A stretch of DNA of 64,000 bases from the NCBI GenBank assembly GCA_965202955.1, contig OZ241871.1, forward strand, positions 3,472,001-3,536,000. The letters run 5' to 3'. This document shows, in pieces, positions 51,496-60,645 of the stretch (its first letter is position 1; the number at the start of each line of letters is the position of its first letter). The DNA comes from Bin5 sp034422415. Its GTDB lineage: Bacteria > Chloroflexota > Anaerolineae > Caldilineales > Caldilineaceae. Position numbers and translations under genes: made by a program. The notes beneath the pieces are model-generated. The model saw nothing but the letters and a program-made list of their open reading frames with translations, ran no database searches and had not been told where the DNA came from.

Positions 51496-51843
51496 TTAAC
51501 TCTGATTCGACAAGGACAGGATCAGGCAAGGATACTCGCTCGCGATAATCGTCTCGTAGTTAAGCGCCTCCGACAGGGCCTTGCTGCCCTCAATCGCCCC
51601 GAAGCCCTGTTCTCCAATTCCAGGTGACAACAGAATCAGATCGGGCCGCACAAGGCGGGCAATCTCGTTGACGTTGACAGGCGTGATGTTTTCCACCAGG
51701 TCGACGCGCTCGATCAGCCCGTTGCGCACCGCCTCCGGCTGGTCCGACGGATCGCTGACAAAGATTTGCACCGACGAGCTTTTCTGCAGTTGGCGCAGGG
51801 CGACGCTGCCGATGTTGCCGGCGCCTATCAGCCAGACTCGCAT
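51496..51843 (-). CDS. Small NAD-binding Rossmann protein
   Basis: A 115-residue protein with the dinucleotide-binding start MRVWLIGAGNIGSVALRQLQ (GxGxxG), followed by strands ending in VFVSDPSD-like residues (IFVSDPSDQPEAV) and LVRPDLILLSPG. It resembles the N-terminal half of TrkA-N or saccharopine-dehydrogenase-like folds, but no catalytic domain follows. The open frame extends ten codons upstream; ATG 51843 starts the fold directly. It lies between the SLC13-type transporter and the STAND gene and might regulate the transporter, as TrkA-type domains do. This is inference from position only. Confidence 0.68.
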   Translation of the reverse strand: MRVWLIGAGNIGSVALRQLQKSSSVQIFVSDPSDQPEAVRNGLIERVDLVENITPVNVNEIARLVRPDLILLSPGIGEQGFGAIEGSKALSEALNYETIIASEYPCLILSLSNQS

Positions 51844-51936
51844 GGTCTCACCTCTTGGGCTCTGTATTCTCAAACGGTTCGCCGCTGATCGAAGCTGCCA
51901 GTTGTCCCTCCTGGAAAGCCACGACTACGTTCGCGT

Positions 51937-53583
51937 TCAGATCAAGCCGAACTGGCTGAGCGTATAGAAGTACAGAAATATCACCCCAGCACAGGCCAGC
52001 CCGATGATGAGGCCGACGCGCAACATCTCGCGTCTGTTCACCACCCCGGTCACCGCGATCAATATCATCCGTGCGGAGCCGCTCGGCAGGGCAAAGGCGA
52101 GCGCGACCGCGAAAATCGTCGGGATCACCAGGCGCAAGGGATCGATCGCAGAGGCCTGGCCCAGCGTAATCAAAACCGGCGCCAGAATCGCCCCCAGCGG
52201 AACGTTGTTCATGAACTGCGTGATGCAAAAGGCCAGCAAGACCAGCCCGCCAAGCAGGAGAACGAAGGGCAGCCCTTCAAAGGTCGGCGCCATCAGTTCG
52301 GCGAACCAGGCGCTGGCGCCGGTCTTCTCCAGGGCATCGCCCAGCGTCAGGCCTGCGCCGATAACGAAAAAGACGCCCCAGTTCACGCCTTTCAAGTCAC
52401 TCCAATCTACGATCTTTTCGACCGAGAGTACAGCAACCGCCCCGATTGCGATTACCGCGCTGCTTAGAAGTGTGGTGGGCAGATTCAGCAAGTGTTCGAT
52501 GTAGCCGCCCGCCACCCACAGGCTCACCGAAATGAGTAGCACGGCGATGATTTCCCGTTCCGGTCCGGAAAGCCTTCCCAACCGTTCGATCTCCCGCCGC
52601 GCCGGTTCGATGTCGATCGTCAGTTTCGGCAAATCGAATAGCCGCGGCAGCAGCAGCCAGGCCAATGGAATCAGCAGCAGCGCCACGGGTAGGCCATACT
52701 TCATCCAGTCAATGAAGCCGAATCCGTACAGCTGTTGCAAGAGGCCGCTGGCAATGGCGTTTTCGCCGCTCCCCATGATCGTTGCGATTGCTCCGATGCT
52801 TGAACTGTACCCGATGGCCAGGATTAAGACGGCAAGCGCCCTCCGCCCATCCTCCGGACGGGGGACCTGCTGCGCAATCGTGATGGCGACCGGTATCAGA
52901 ACGGCAGCCGTCGCGGTGTTGAGTACGAACATGCTCAGTCCGCCTGTGATGCCCATAAGAGCCAAGAGTAGCGGGCCAAAGCGTCCTCTGCTGCCGACGA
53001 TCGCATGTAGCGCAAGGCGACGAGTGAGACCGTGTTTACGCAACGCTTCAGCGAGAAAGAGGCTGCCCATGATGAGGAAAACGACCGGCGTTCCGAACGG
53101 CTCAAACGCGCCGCCGGCGTCATCAACCCCTAAGGCAATCTGCACAATCGGCACCAGCAACGCCACAATAGGCAAGGGCGCCGGCTCCAAAGCCAGGATC
53201 AGGCCGGAAAAGACGAAAAGAGCAAGCGCCTTATGCCCTTCCAGGCTCAATCCCGCCGGCGTCGGCAAGAGCAGGACGATCAAGGTCAGGCCCACCACGA
53301 ACAGAAGCCGGCGAAGGTCGAAAACCTTCCGCATCCCCGCTTGGATCGGCTGCTGCAACACCTTCAAAGGCGTGCCCGGACGCTGCAGCCGGCGCTTGGA
53401 AGCCACCGTGCGCGTTGCGACTCTCTCCCGGATCAAGGCGCTGCGCTCCACCGGAGGGGGTGGGCGCAAAGGCGAGGCGGCCTGTTGTGGGGCCGCGGGC
53501 GGGCGCTTTTCGCCATCGCGTGTTGGTGCTGCAATCGTGGGGCGGGGCAGAGAGGACTTCAGCCGGGCGCGGTTGTAGGACAT
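51937..53583 (-). CDS. SLC13/DASS-family anion transporter
   Basis: Membrane transporter of the divalent-anion/Na+ symporter superfamily for dicarboxylates, sulfate or similar anions. About 11-12 helices follow a long cytoplasmic N-terminus of about 88 residues rich in Pro, Arg and Ala (PAAPQQAASPLRPPPPVE), which is unusual. Family features include GTPVVFLIMGSLFLAEAL, VLNTATAAVLIPVAI (the SNT-like motif with Thr), GAIATIMGSGENAI, and the second half repeat FCITQFMNNVPLGAILAPVL. The substrate cannot be read. Downstream on the same strand are the small Rossmann protein and the STAND NTPase. Confidence 0.87.
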   Translation of the reverse strand: MSYNRARLKSSLPRPTIAAPTRDGEKRPPAAPQQAASPLRPPPPVERSALIRERVATRTVASKRRLQRPGTPLKVLQQPIQAGMRKVFDLRRLLFVVGLTLIVLLLPTPAGLSLEGHKALALFVFSGLILALEPAPLPIVALLVPIVQIALGVDDAGGAFEPFGTPVVFLIMGSLFLAEALRKHGLTRRLALHAIVGSRGRFGPLLLALMGITGGLSMFVLNTATAAVLIPVAITIAQQVPRPEDGRRALAVLILAIGYSSSIGAIATIMGSGENAIASGLLQQLYGFGFIDWMKYGLPVALLLIPLAWLLLPRLFDLPKLTIDIEPARREIERLGRLSGPEREIIAVLLISVSLWVAGGYIEHLLNLPTTLLSSAVIAIGAVAVLSVEKIVDWSDLKGVNWGVFFVIGAGLTLGDALEKTGASAWFAELMAPTFEGLPFVLLLGGLVLLAFCITQFMNNVPLGAILAPVLITLGQASAIDPLRLVIPTIFAVALAFALPSGSARMILIAVTGVVNRREMLRVGLIIGLACAGVIFLYFYTLSQFGLI

Positions 53584-53677
53584 GTCAGGTGACAGTAGGG
53601 ATTGAAAGAATGTCTCTCAAAATCCAACTCGCAACAGCGAAACTCCGCGCCGCACAACCAGGAGCATTTAAGAACTC

Positions 53678-54811
53678 TTACGCACCGGCGGCACACCTGC
53701 GAAGGCCGTGATAGGCAGCGGGCAATCCCGGTGCAAACTCAAGCGTCTTATTCAGCCAGGGGAGTGCCCGATCACACTCCTGCGGCTTCTTGTAAATGTG
53801 GGAGAGCCCCAAAGTCAGGGTGAACTGGGCGTTGATCTCGTCGTCATCCAGAAAGGTGAAGGCCTTTTCCATCGTTTCCGCCGCGCTCTCAAAGTTGAGG
53901 CGGGCGTAGTAGGCCATCGCCAGGTGAGCCAGCACAATACCGTTCTGCGGGTCCAACTCAGCCGCACGTCTTGAAATCCGCAGAGCCTGCAAGTGGTCGC
54001 CGCTGAGGAACAGGGCCCATCCGAGCGCATCCAACGCGAAACTGCTCTCGCCTACCTCTACGGCCTGGGCATAACTCTCAATCGCCGCCTCCCAGTCCTC
54101 AAGATGTTGGAACTGTCTTCCTCTCTCGATGTAAAGATCAGGCCGCCGAGGCGCCAGTTCTATCGCGTTGCTATATTCTTCGATTGCGCCTTCGAAGTCT
54201 CGCTGCACTTCAAAGAGGTACCCGTAGTTGCGCCGAGCCAGTACATTCTCAGGATCGATTACCAGCGCCTCGTCCAGATACTCCTGCGCCAGCGCCCAAT
54301 TGCCCACGTCAGTATAGATTTCACCCAAAACGGCCAGCACGTTCGGGTTGTCCGGCTCAAGTTCCAGGGCCTCAAATGCGAAATCGCTGGCTGAATCATA
54401 GCGGCCCAGCCAATCGAGCACTCGCGCGTGGACGGTCAGCGCGTCAACATTTTCAGGATCGACTCGTACCGCCAGCTCCGATAGTTCGAAGGCCTGCTCG
54501 ACCCTTCGACCCATCAGGTGCAACTCTGCCAGCGCGACGAACGGGTAGGCGTTTTCCGGCTCCAATTCGGCCATCCGCTCAAGGGCAGGTTCCGCCTCAC
54601 CGAAGTTGCCGGCGGCAATGTGCGCTTCCGCCTTTGTCTGCCAATACAGCGCGCTGGGCGTTGGGGTCGTCAACGGCGGTGGCGGCTGCCTCACGAGCCA
54701 GTCCGGGCGCTGAATGAACAGATAGACGGCCAGAAGCAGTGCCAAACCGCTCCAAACGATACACCCGCTACGACGCCGGCGGCGCGGCTTGTACGTCCAG
54801 TCAAGGTCCAT
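53678..54811 (-). CDS. Membrane-anchored TPR protein
   Basis: A 377-residue protein with a basic N-terminus (KPRRRRRSG), one membrane helix (CIVWSGLALLLAVYLFI) and then tetratricopeptide repeats over about residues 55-375 (YWQTKAEAHIAAGNFGEAEP; GNWALAQEYLDEALVIDPEN; DFEGAIEEYSNAIELAPRRP). The repeats would lie outside the membrane. No catalytic domain is present, so it is probably a scaffold in envelope assembly. ATG 54811 is preferred over one seven codons upstream because it places the basic residues in a normal signal-anchor. Neighbours on the same strand are the SLC13 transporter and a DUF3592-like gene. Confidence 0.78.
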   Translation of the reverse strand: MDLDWTYKPRRRRRSGCIVWSGLALLLAVYLFIQRPDWLVRQPPPPLTTPTPSALYWQTKAEAHIAAGNFGEAEPALERMAELEPENAYPFVALAELHLMGRRVEQAFELSELAVRVDPENVDALTVHARVLDWLGRYDSASDFAFEALELEPDNPNVLAVLGEIYTDVGNWALAQEYLDEALVIDPENVLARRNYGYLFEVQRDFEGAIEEYSNAIELAPRRPDLYIERGRQFQHLEDWEAAIESYAQAVEVGESSFALDALGWALFLSGDHLQALRISRRAAELDPQNGIVLAHLAMAYYARLNFESAAETMEKAFTFLDDDEINAQFTLTLGLSHIYKKPQECDRALPWLNKTLEFAPGLPAAYHGLRRCAAGA

Positions 54812-54932
54812 GCTATGCAAAGTATAGCGCAATAAGAGTGCAATGCGCGCATCGTTGATCGCGCAACGACTTGAAGCAGTTGGCGTTACATGATACTGCT
54901 GGCTTGCCAGCGATGGCCCTGGCCTCTAGCGG

Positions 54933-55514
54933 TCATCGTTGCTCTGACCGGAGGTGGCCGACGTCTGTGTATAGTTCCAGCACTATCGAAGCTTCCGGCT
55001 GAAAGCTGTCTACCAGCGCGGTGATGTTCTGGCCCGGCCTCAAGCTGACGCGCCGCTCTCGACGGTGATTGCGGCGTATCGAATTGTGGCCTGAGAAAAC
55101 TCTCTGGTGGAAGCGGTACACATAGTCAACGCGGAACTCAAGTATGTTTACGTCCAGGCGCGTGATCTGCCCCGGGACCAAGGTGGCGTATCGCAATATC
55201 CGGCGGAAATGGTGGACCCGCCAGAAGAAAGTCGGCCCGGCCAGAAATATGACAACGCCGGCCGCTGATACCAGCAGGAATGTCTCTCCGCTCCCGAACA
55301 CAAGTCTGTCCATGTCGCCGCGCCCCAACGCCGTATTGAAGAACCCTACCGGCAAATAGCCAAGCGTCAGGACAAGCGCGGATGGGATCAGGGCGCCGAG
55401 AACAAACAACAGACTGACGATCGCTGGCAAGTCCAGGCTGAGAAGCCCGAGAAGCCTGAGGCCGTGAGAGGGCTGAGGCGATTGTTGAAACTGCCCCTGA
55501 GGAAAGCCTTGCAT
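54933..55514 (-). CDS. DUF3592-like membrane protein
   Basis: A protein of about 193 residues with membrane helices near AIVSLLFVLGALIPSALVL and FLLVSAAGVVIFLAGPTFF, followed by a soluble beta-rich domain (ILRYATLVPGQITRLDVN; FRVDYVYRFHQRVFSGHNSI; LRPGQNITALVDSFQPEAS). The order helix-helix-GxItxxxxxxxxxxxYxF is the pattern of DUF3592-like proteins, of unknown function. The N-terminal 25 residues are Gln/Pro-rich. ATG 55514 avoids overlap with the cysteine desulfurase gene; the longer frame from 55586 would run back almost to its stop. Probably cotranscribed with the desulfurase gene. Confidence 0.65.
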   Translation of the reverse strand: MQGFPQGQFQQSPQPSHGLRLLGLLSLDLPAIVSLLFVLGALIPSALVLTLGYLPVGFFNTALGRGDMDRLVFGSGETFLLVSAAGVVIFLAGPTFFWRVHHFRRILRYATLVPGQITRLDVNILEFRVDYVYRFHQRVFSGHNSIRRNHRRERRVSLRPGQNITALVDSFQPEASIVLELYTDVGHLRSEQR

Positions 55515-55589
55515 ACAGTTCGGAAACGACGGCGTTCGGAATTCTGCTCGAGGGAATCTGGCCAGGACCGATGGGGCCCCTGTCAATCG

Positions 55590-56783
55590 CTACAGAGTTG
55601 GCGGCAGGGCCAGTCGATGCTGGTCAACGATGCGCGGCAAGACATCCAGGAACTTATCGATCTGCTCGCCCGTGTTGGAAAGGCCGAGACTGAGCCGCAG
55701 GCCTCCGGTCAGTTCAACGGCCGGGATGCCGATAGCCTCGAGCACGTGGCTGGGCTGCTGGCGAGCACTCGTGCAGGCACTTCCGCTGCTCGCCGCGATG
55801 CCCGCTAAATCCAGGCCAATCAGAATACCTTCGGCCTCCACGTCACGAAATACAAAACTGGCGTGATTGTCCAGCCGCAGCGAACGGCTTCCGGTTAACC
55901 TGGCCCCCTCTATCGACTCCAACGTATCATCGATAATCCGATCTCGTAGTGAGCGTAAACGCGCCATCTCAAAATCACGTTCAGCTTCGCACAATGCCAG
56001 GGCCGCGGCCATCCCTACAATCCCGGGCACATTTTCCGTGCCGGCCCGCCGCCTGCCTTCGTGGCTGCCACCGGTCAGGAAAGGATGAAAAGGCGTTCCC
56101 CGCCGCAGGTAAAGGAAGCCGACGCCTTTTGGCCCATAGAACTTGTGAGCGCTGGCGCTTAGGGCGTCCACACATAGCTCCTTCACGCAAAGCGGCAGCT
56201 TTCCTGCCGCCTGCACGGCGTCGGTGTGAAAGGGCACATTTCGTTCCCGGCACAGGGACCCTAGCTCGCTGATCGGCTGTATGCTGCCGATTTCATTGTT
56301 GGCGTACATTACGCTCACCAGCGCAACGTCGGAGCCGTCCCCGATTGCCCGCGCCAAATCATCCGCTTCCACGAGTCCGTCGCCATCCACAGGCAGCATA
56401 TACACCTCAAAGCCGAACAGTTCGCACAGGTCCTCGGCAGTATTCAGAACTGCGTGATGTTCGATTGGGGTCGTGATGATGCGGTTGGCTCCGCTTCTCT
56501 TTCGCCGGGCGAGCGCGATCCCGCGCAGCGCCGCGTTGTCGCTCTCGCTTCCGCAACCGGTGAAGACGATCTCGTTGCTATCGGCGCCAAGGATTTCGGC
56601 AAGCGTGCGCCGGGCTTCGCTCAGTCCGGCATATGACGCCCGTCCTGCTTGATGGATACTGGACGGATTGCCGAATTTCGCGCTCTGCGCGAGATCGGTC
56701 GAGCCGTAATAGGGTTCCATCGCCGTCACAACTTCCGGACGCAGCGGGGTCGTCGCCGAATGATCCAGGTATACGAATGACAT
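55590..56783 (-). CDS. Cysteine desulfurase (NifS/IscS family)
   Basis: PLP enzyme that removes sulfur from cysteine for Fe-S clusters and tRNA thiolation. The start FVYLDHSATTPLRPEVVTAM is typical. The PLP lysine is in DALSASAHKFYGPKGVGFLY at about residue 205. The persulfide cysteine is in SSGSACTSARQQPSHVLEA at about residue 330, with the long-loop group I type context. Length is 397 residues. It could supply MnmA, encoded at 34937. No iscU, sufE or other Fe-S assembly genes are adjacent. It is divergent from enolase across about 217 bases. Confidence 0.94.
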   Translation of the reverse strand: MSFVYLDHSATTPLRPEVVTAMEPYYGSTDLAQSAKFGNPSSIHQAGRASYAGLSEARRTLAEILGADSNEIVFTGCGSESDNAALRGIALARRKRSGANRIITTPIEHHAVLNTAEDLCELFGFEVYMLPVDGDGLVEADDLARAIGDGSDVALVSVMYANNEIGSIQPISELGSLCRERNVPFHTDAVQAAGKLPLCVKELCVDALSASAHKFYGPKGVGFLYLRRGTPFHPFLTGGSHEGRRRAGTENVPGIVGMAAALALCEAERDFEMARLRSLRDRIIDDTLESIEGARLTGSRSLRLDNHASFVFRDVEAEGILIGLDLAGIAASSGSACTSARQQPSHVLEAIGIPAVELTGGLRLSLGLSNTGEQIDKFLDVLPRIVDQHRLALPPTL

Positions 56784-56878
56784 TTCGCTGGCCTTCGAGT
56801 TCGCTCAGCCCAACGTACAACTTGCAAGATTGATGCCAACGCAATATCGTATAGCAGCAGTGAGCCTTTGTCAAGCAG

Positions 56879-56890
56879 GCAGTCGACTGC
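56879..56890. repeat. Palindrome GCAGTCGACTGC in the eno/desulfurase gap
   Basis: A perfect 12-base palindrome between the divergent cysteine desulfurase and enolase genes, about 110 bases before the enolase ATG. It could be a regulator site; palindromes of this size also arise by chance. Confidence 0.25.
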
Positions 56891-57000
56891 TCACAAGGGC
56901 GCGAGCGCAGGGGGTTGCGATTGACGCCAGGTTCTCGCAAACGAGCCGATACAGTGCTTGTTGGGACGCCATGTCATCGCACCAAAACAAGGGCCGAGAA

Positions 57001-58299
57001 ATGACATTCATAGAAACAATCGTTGGGCGTCAAATCCTGGATAGTCGGGGCAACCCGACCGTCGAGGTGGAGTTACAGTTAAGCGGCGGCGCCACAGGCC
57101 GCGCGGCAGTTCCCAGCGGGGCAAGCACCGGCCTTCACGAGGCCGTCGAACTCCGCGACGGCGACAGATCCCGCTATGGTGGAAAAGGTGTTTTGAAGGC
57201 GGTAGAAAGTGTCAACGGCATCCTGGCCGACGAGTTGGAAGGCGCGGACGCACTGGATCAGGCCGCAATCGACAGGCACATGATCGAATTGGACGGCACA
57301 CAGAACAAGGGAAGACTGGGAGCAAATGCAATTCTCGGTGTCAGCCTGGCAGCGGCAAAGGCTGCGGCCGAAGCTGTTGGCCTGCCTCTGTATCGCTATT
57401 TGGGTGGCGTCAACGCCAGAACTCTGCCAGTACCCATGATGAATATCCTCAACGGAGGCAAACACGCAGTCAACAGCACCGACTTTCAGGAATTCATGAT
57501 CATGCCGGTTGCGGCGCCCACTTTTGCCGAAGGCGTACGCTGGGGCGTAGAGATCTATCACGCTCTCAAGGAAGTTCTTCACGAAGGAGGCTTCGGGACC
57601 AACGTCGGCGATGAAGGCGGATTCGCGCCTAGTCTGGGGGGAAACGCGGCTGCGATTGAGGTGATTCTGCAAGCGATAGAAAAGGCAGGCTACCGGCCCG
57701 GCGACGACGTGTACATTGCTCTTGATCCGGCCGTCAGCGAACTTTATGTTGAGGAGTCAGGCCGCTACATGCTGGAAATCGAAGGCAAAGAGCTGTCGAG
57801 CGATGAGCTGGTCGATCTCTGGGAAGATTGGAGCGCTCGCTACCCAATTATATCGATAGAAGACGGTATGGCTGAGGACGACTGGGAAGGTTGGAAGCGG
57901 CTAAACGACAGGATTGGCGGGCGCGTGCAGCTGGTTGGCGACGATCTTCTGGTGACGAATGTGAATCGGATCGAGAGGGCTATCGACGAAAGTGCCTGCA
58001 ACGCCCTGCTCTGCAAGGTTAATCAGATTGGCACTTTGACGGAAAGCATCGACGCCATAGAGATGAGCCGGCGCGCCGGCTGGGCAGCCGTGGTAAGCCA
58101 CCGCTCAGGCGAGACCGAAGACGACACCATTGCCGATCTCGCTGTTGCCTTCAATGCGGGCCAGATCAAGACCGGAGCCCCAGCACGCAGCGATCGGGTC
58201 GCGAAGTACAATCAACTTCTGCGCATTGACGAAGAGTTAGGTGATGTCGCCTACTATCCGGGAATGGCCGCCCTCCCACACGCCGCCAGGTCCGCATAA
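57001..58299 (+). CDS. eno: Enolase
   Basis: Glycolytic enzyme converting 2-phosphoglycerate to phosphoenolpyruvate. At 432 residues it is full length. Features are IVGRQILDSRGNPTVEVEL, GKHAVNSTDFQEFMIMPV, the metal and catalytic residues in PIISIEDGMAEDDW and LVGDDLLVTN, the catalytic lysine in LLCKVNQIGTLTESI, and VSHRSGETEDDTIADLAVA. The frame is open 57 codons upstream from 56830, but ATG 57001 gives the universal N-terminus. The Shine-Dalgarno is weak (GAG). The gene is monocistronic; the hairpin after the stop is shared with the convergent tRNA gene. Confidence 0.97.
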   Translation: MTFIETIVGRQILDSRGNPTVEVELQLSGGATGRAAVPSGASTGLHEAVELRDGDRSRYGGKGVLKAVESVNGILADELEGADALDQAAIDRHMIELDGTQNKGRLGANAILGVSLAAAKAAAEAVGLPLYRYLGGVNARTLPVPMMNILNGGKHAVNSTDFQEFMIMPVAAPTFAEGVRWGVEIYHALKEVLHEGGFGTNVGDEGGFAPSLGGNAAAIEVILQAIEKAGYRPGDDVYIALDPAVSELYVEESGRYMLEIEGKELSSDELVDLWEDWSARYPIISIEDGMAEDDWEGWKRLNDRIGGRVQLVGDDLLVTNVNRIERAIDESACNALLCKVNQIGTLTESIDAIEMSRRAGWAAVVSHRSGETEDDTIADLAVAFNAGQIKTGAPARSDRVAKYNQLLRIDEELGDVAYYPGMAALPHAARSA

Positions 58300-58301
58300 C
58301 G

Positions 58302-58340
58302 AAAAACGAGATGTGTGGGTAGTTTTCTCACACATCTCGT
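58302..58340 (-). terminator. Terminator of tRNA-Leu, shared stem after enolase
   Basis: Perfect 12-bp stem (arms 58306-58317 and 58329-58340, ACGAGATGTGTG and complement) with an 11-base loop. On the - strand it is followed by TTTTT (58306-58302), so it ends the tRNA-Leu transcript. On the + strand it lies just after the enolase stop but lacks a T run, so it could at most help end that transcript. Confidence 0.78.
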
Positions 58341-58343
58341 CTC

Positions 58344-58429
<86 letters not shown>

Positions 58430-58545
58430 GCACATCTGCAATCATACGAATTGACGAAGATTCTGTCAAATGCGCCCCGCCTGTAATCGGCTCCAACAGC
58501 GCTGTGCATCACGTCCGCAAGCAGCGCCGGCATGACAAGCCTCGT

Positions 58546-60276
58546 CTATGCCTGCTTCTGCTTTTCCTCTTCCAGCAGTACGCGCCGCAGAATCTTGCCC
58601 ACCTGGCTCTTGGGAAGTTCGTCGCGAAAGTCCACCAGCCGCGGCACCTTGTACGGTGCAAGCTGTTCCCGGCAGAACTCGGTAATCTCCTCCGGCGTGC
58701 TCGACTGGCCAGCCTTCAACACGATGTAGGCCTTCACGTTCTCGCCCCTGACCGCATCGGGTACGCCTACCACGACGGCTTCCTGCACCTTTTCGTGCGT
58801 GTATAGCACCTCTTCAACCTCTCGCGGCACAATGTTGTAACCGCTGGCTATGATCAGATCCTTCTTTCTATCCACAATGTAGAAGCAGCCGTCCTCGTCC
58901 ATACGTGCGATGTCGCCCGTGTGAAACCAACCCTCTTCGTTGATCGACTCAGCTGTCTCTTCGGGCCGTTTCCAATAGCCCTTCATCACCTGCGGACCGC
59001 GGACGATCAGCTCGCCTTCTTCACCCGCAGGTACCGGCTCATACTTGCCTTCTTCATTCGGCTCGAGGCTGACGATCGCAACCTCTGTGCTGGGAACTGG
59101 AAAACCGATCGAGCCTTCTTTTCGCATCCCGTTGATCGGGTTGGCGCAAGCGACAGGAGAGGTCTCGGTCAGGCCATAACCTTCAACAAGCTTGCCGCCG
59201 GTAATCTGCTCAAAGCGGCGTTGTATTTCACCGGGCAACGACATCCCGCCGGAAAGGCACGCCCTGATCGAACTCAGGTCGGCATCATCGACCTTGGGAT
59301 GGTTGATGATCGCAGTGTACATCGTGGGAATACCGGGATACATCGTCACCTTTTCCCGCTGTAGAATCTCCAGCACCAGATCGGTCTGGCGCGGGTCCGG
59401 GGTCACAATCAACTCCGCACCGGTGTAGATTGAGAAGAGCATTGCAACCGACATGCCGTAGACATGGAAAAACGGAATCGCTCCCAGAATCTTCTCGCCA
59501 CCGTATTGCAGGTCTCTGTACCATGCCTCAATCTGCTGGACGTTGGACATGACATTGCGATGCGTCAGCATTGCGGCCTTGGGCGAGCCGGTCGTGCCCC
59601 CAGTGTACTGGAACAGTACAACGTCGTCTGGCGAAACGTCGATGGCCGGCGGGTCTGGCTCGCTCGTACTGATAAGATTGTCGAATCTCCAGACGCCTGG
59701 GCCGTCGGGCACATCGACCATCATGCCGGCTTTGCGCACTTTCTTTTCGACCAGCTTGTTGAAGGGGAAACCGAGCGGTTCGGGCAGGTCGGCGACGATG
59801 ATATGCTTAAGGTCGGTGCCGTCCTTCACCTGCGCTACCCGATCATAGAAGCCGCTGAGGACGATGATCGCCGTGGCGCCGCTGTCTTCGAGAAGATGGC
59901 CTAACTCCCGCGGCGTATAGGTTGGATTGGTGTTGACCACAACGCACCCGGCCCTGAGTGCCCCAAAAAAGGAAATCACCTGTTGGGGGATGTTCGGCAG
60001 CATGATCGCAATTCGGTCACCCTGTTGCAGTCCAATCTTGCGGAAGGCAAATGCAAGACGATCGACGCTATCCTTGAGCGCCGCGTACGTCTGCGTGGCC
60101 TGGACAGTGATACCAAGGGGAAGGTATGACAACAACAGGCGTGTTGATACTTGATTTGCATAGGTCTGGGCCGAAGCATCCAGCATCTCGTGGGTCAACT
60201 GGCCGTTATACTCAATGGCCTCCGGCACACCAGATTCGTACTTCTCCACCCATGGTTTTTGATCATACACGGACAT
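58546..60276 (-). CDS. Long-chain fatty-acid-CoA ligase (FadD-type)
   Basis: Adenylate-forming enzyme that activates fatty acids with ATP and CoA for degradation or lipid synthesis. The P-loop is FQYTGGTTGSPKAAMLTHRN at about residue 225. Further motifs are VEGYGLTETSPVACANP and GWFHTGDIARMDEDGCFYI, then the hinge DRKKDLIIASGYNIVPREVE, and the C-terminal catalytic lysine in ELPKSQVGKILRRVLLEEE. Length is 576 residues. The N-terminal WVEKYESGVPEAIEY motif is the FadD pattern. It is divergent from the CoA-binding protein gene. The chain-length preference is unknown. Confidence 0.93.
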   Translation of the reverse strand: MSVYDQKPWVEKYESGVPEAIEYNGQLTHEMLDASAQTYANQVSTRLLLSYLPLGITVQATQTYAALKDSVDRLAFAFRKIGLQQGDRIAIMLPNIPQQVISFFGALRAGCVVVNTNPTYTPRELGHLLEDSGATAIIVLSGFYDRVAQVKDGTDLKHIIVADLPEPLGFPFNKLVEKKVRKAGMMVDVPDGPGVWRFDNLISTSEPDPPAIDVSPDDVVLFQYTGGTTGSPKAAMLTHRNVMSNVQQIEAWYRDLQYGGEKILGAIPFFHVYGMSVAMLFSIYTGAELIVTPDPRQTDLVLEILQREKVTMYPGIPTMYTAIINHPKVDDADLSSIRACLSGGMSLPGEIQRRFEQITGGKLVEGYGLTETSPVACANPINGMRKEGSIGFPVPSTEVAIVSLEPNEEGKYEPVPAGEEGELIVRGPQVMKGYWKRPEETAESINEEGWFHTGDIARMDEDGCFYIVDRKKDLIIASGYNIVPREVEEVLYTHEKVQEAVVVGVPDAVRGENVKAYIVLKAGQSSTPEEITEFCREQLAPYKVPRLVDFRDELPKSQVGKILRRVLLEEEKQKQA

Positions 60277-60645
60277 GGCTCTATACTCTCCTTTCCTGAT
60301 AACCCCTCAGCCCTGCTAGGCATTCTCCGGGATGTTCTTATTCATCGAGATGCGGGGGCTACGCTTCTCTTGGATGTCTTGGAATTATATCAAAAGGCGC
60401 ACCCGGTTGGCAATGAGGTCTAATATAGGTCGTTTCCCGTGACGGAACTGAACACCGGACTTGCAAGCCAAAGAGGCCTGACTCTGTCAGGTAGTAGATG
60501 ACTTGGAAGATTCCCGTTGTGGCCATAACGCTTGACTTTGACACGTCCAAACGGAGGCAAGTATACTTGCTTGTGGAACCGAGCGGGAACGGTGGTCTTC
60601 CGCCGCACGCCTCGCTGTTGAGAATTGTTCGCAAAGGGTGCGAAA
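60277..60645. other. Divergent intergenic region
   Basis: A 369-base gap between the acyl-CoA ligase (-) and the CoA-binding protein (+). No gene was recognised. The + strand promoter at 60538-60567 with its palindrome is the only clear element. Confidence 0.6.
60538..60570 (+). promoter_or_regulatory. Strong promoter with palindromic operator over the -10
   Basis: TTGACA (60538-60543) and TATACT (60562-60567) with 18 bases between, about 80 bases before the ATG at 60646. The perfect 14-base palindrome GCAAGTATACTTGC (60557-60570) covers the -10 box, so a dimeric regulator could occlude it. Because TATACT is part of a palindrome, the site also reads as a -10 box on the other strand, toward the acyl-CoA ligase. 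Confidence 0.6.

Noticed and set aside
56830..57000. 57-codon extension in front of enolase
   Set aside because: It has no homology to enolase N-termini; the conserved MTFIETIVGRQILDSRG start is at 57001.
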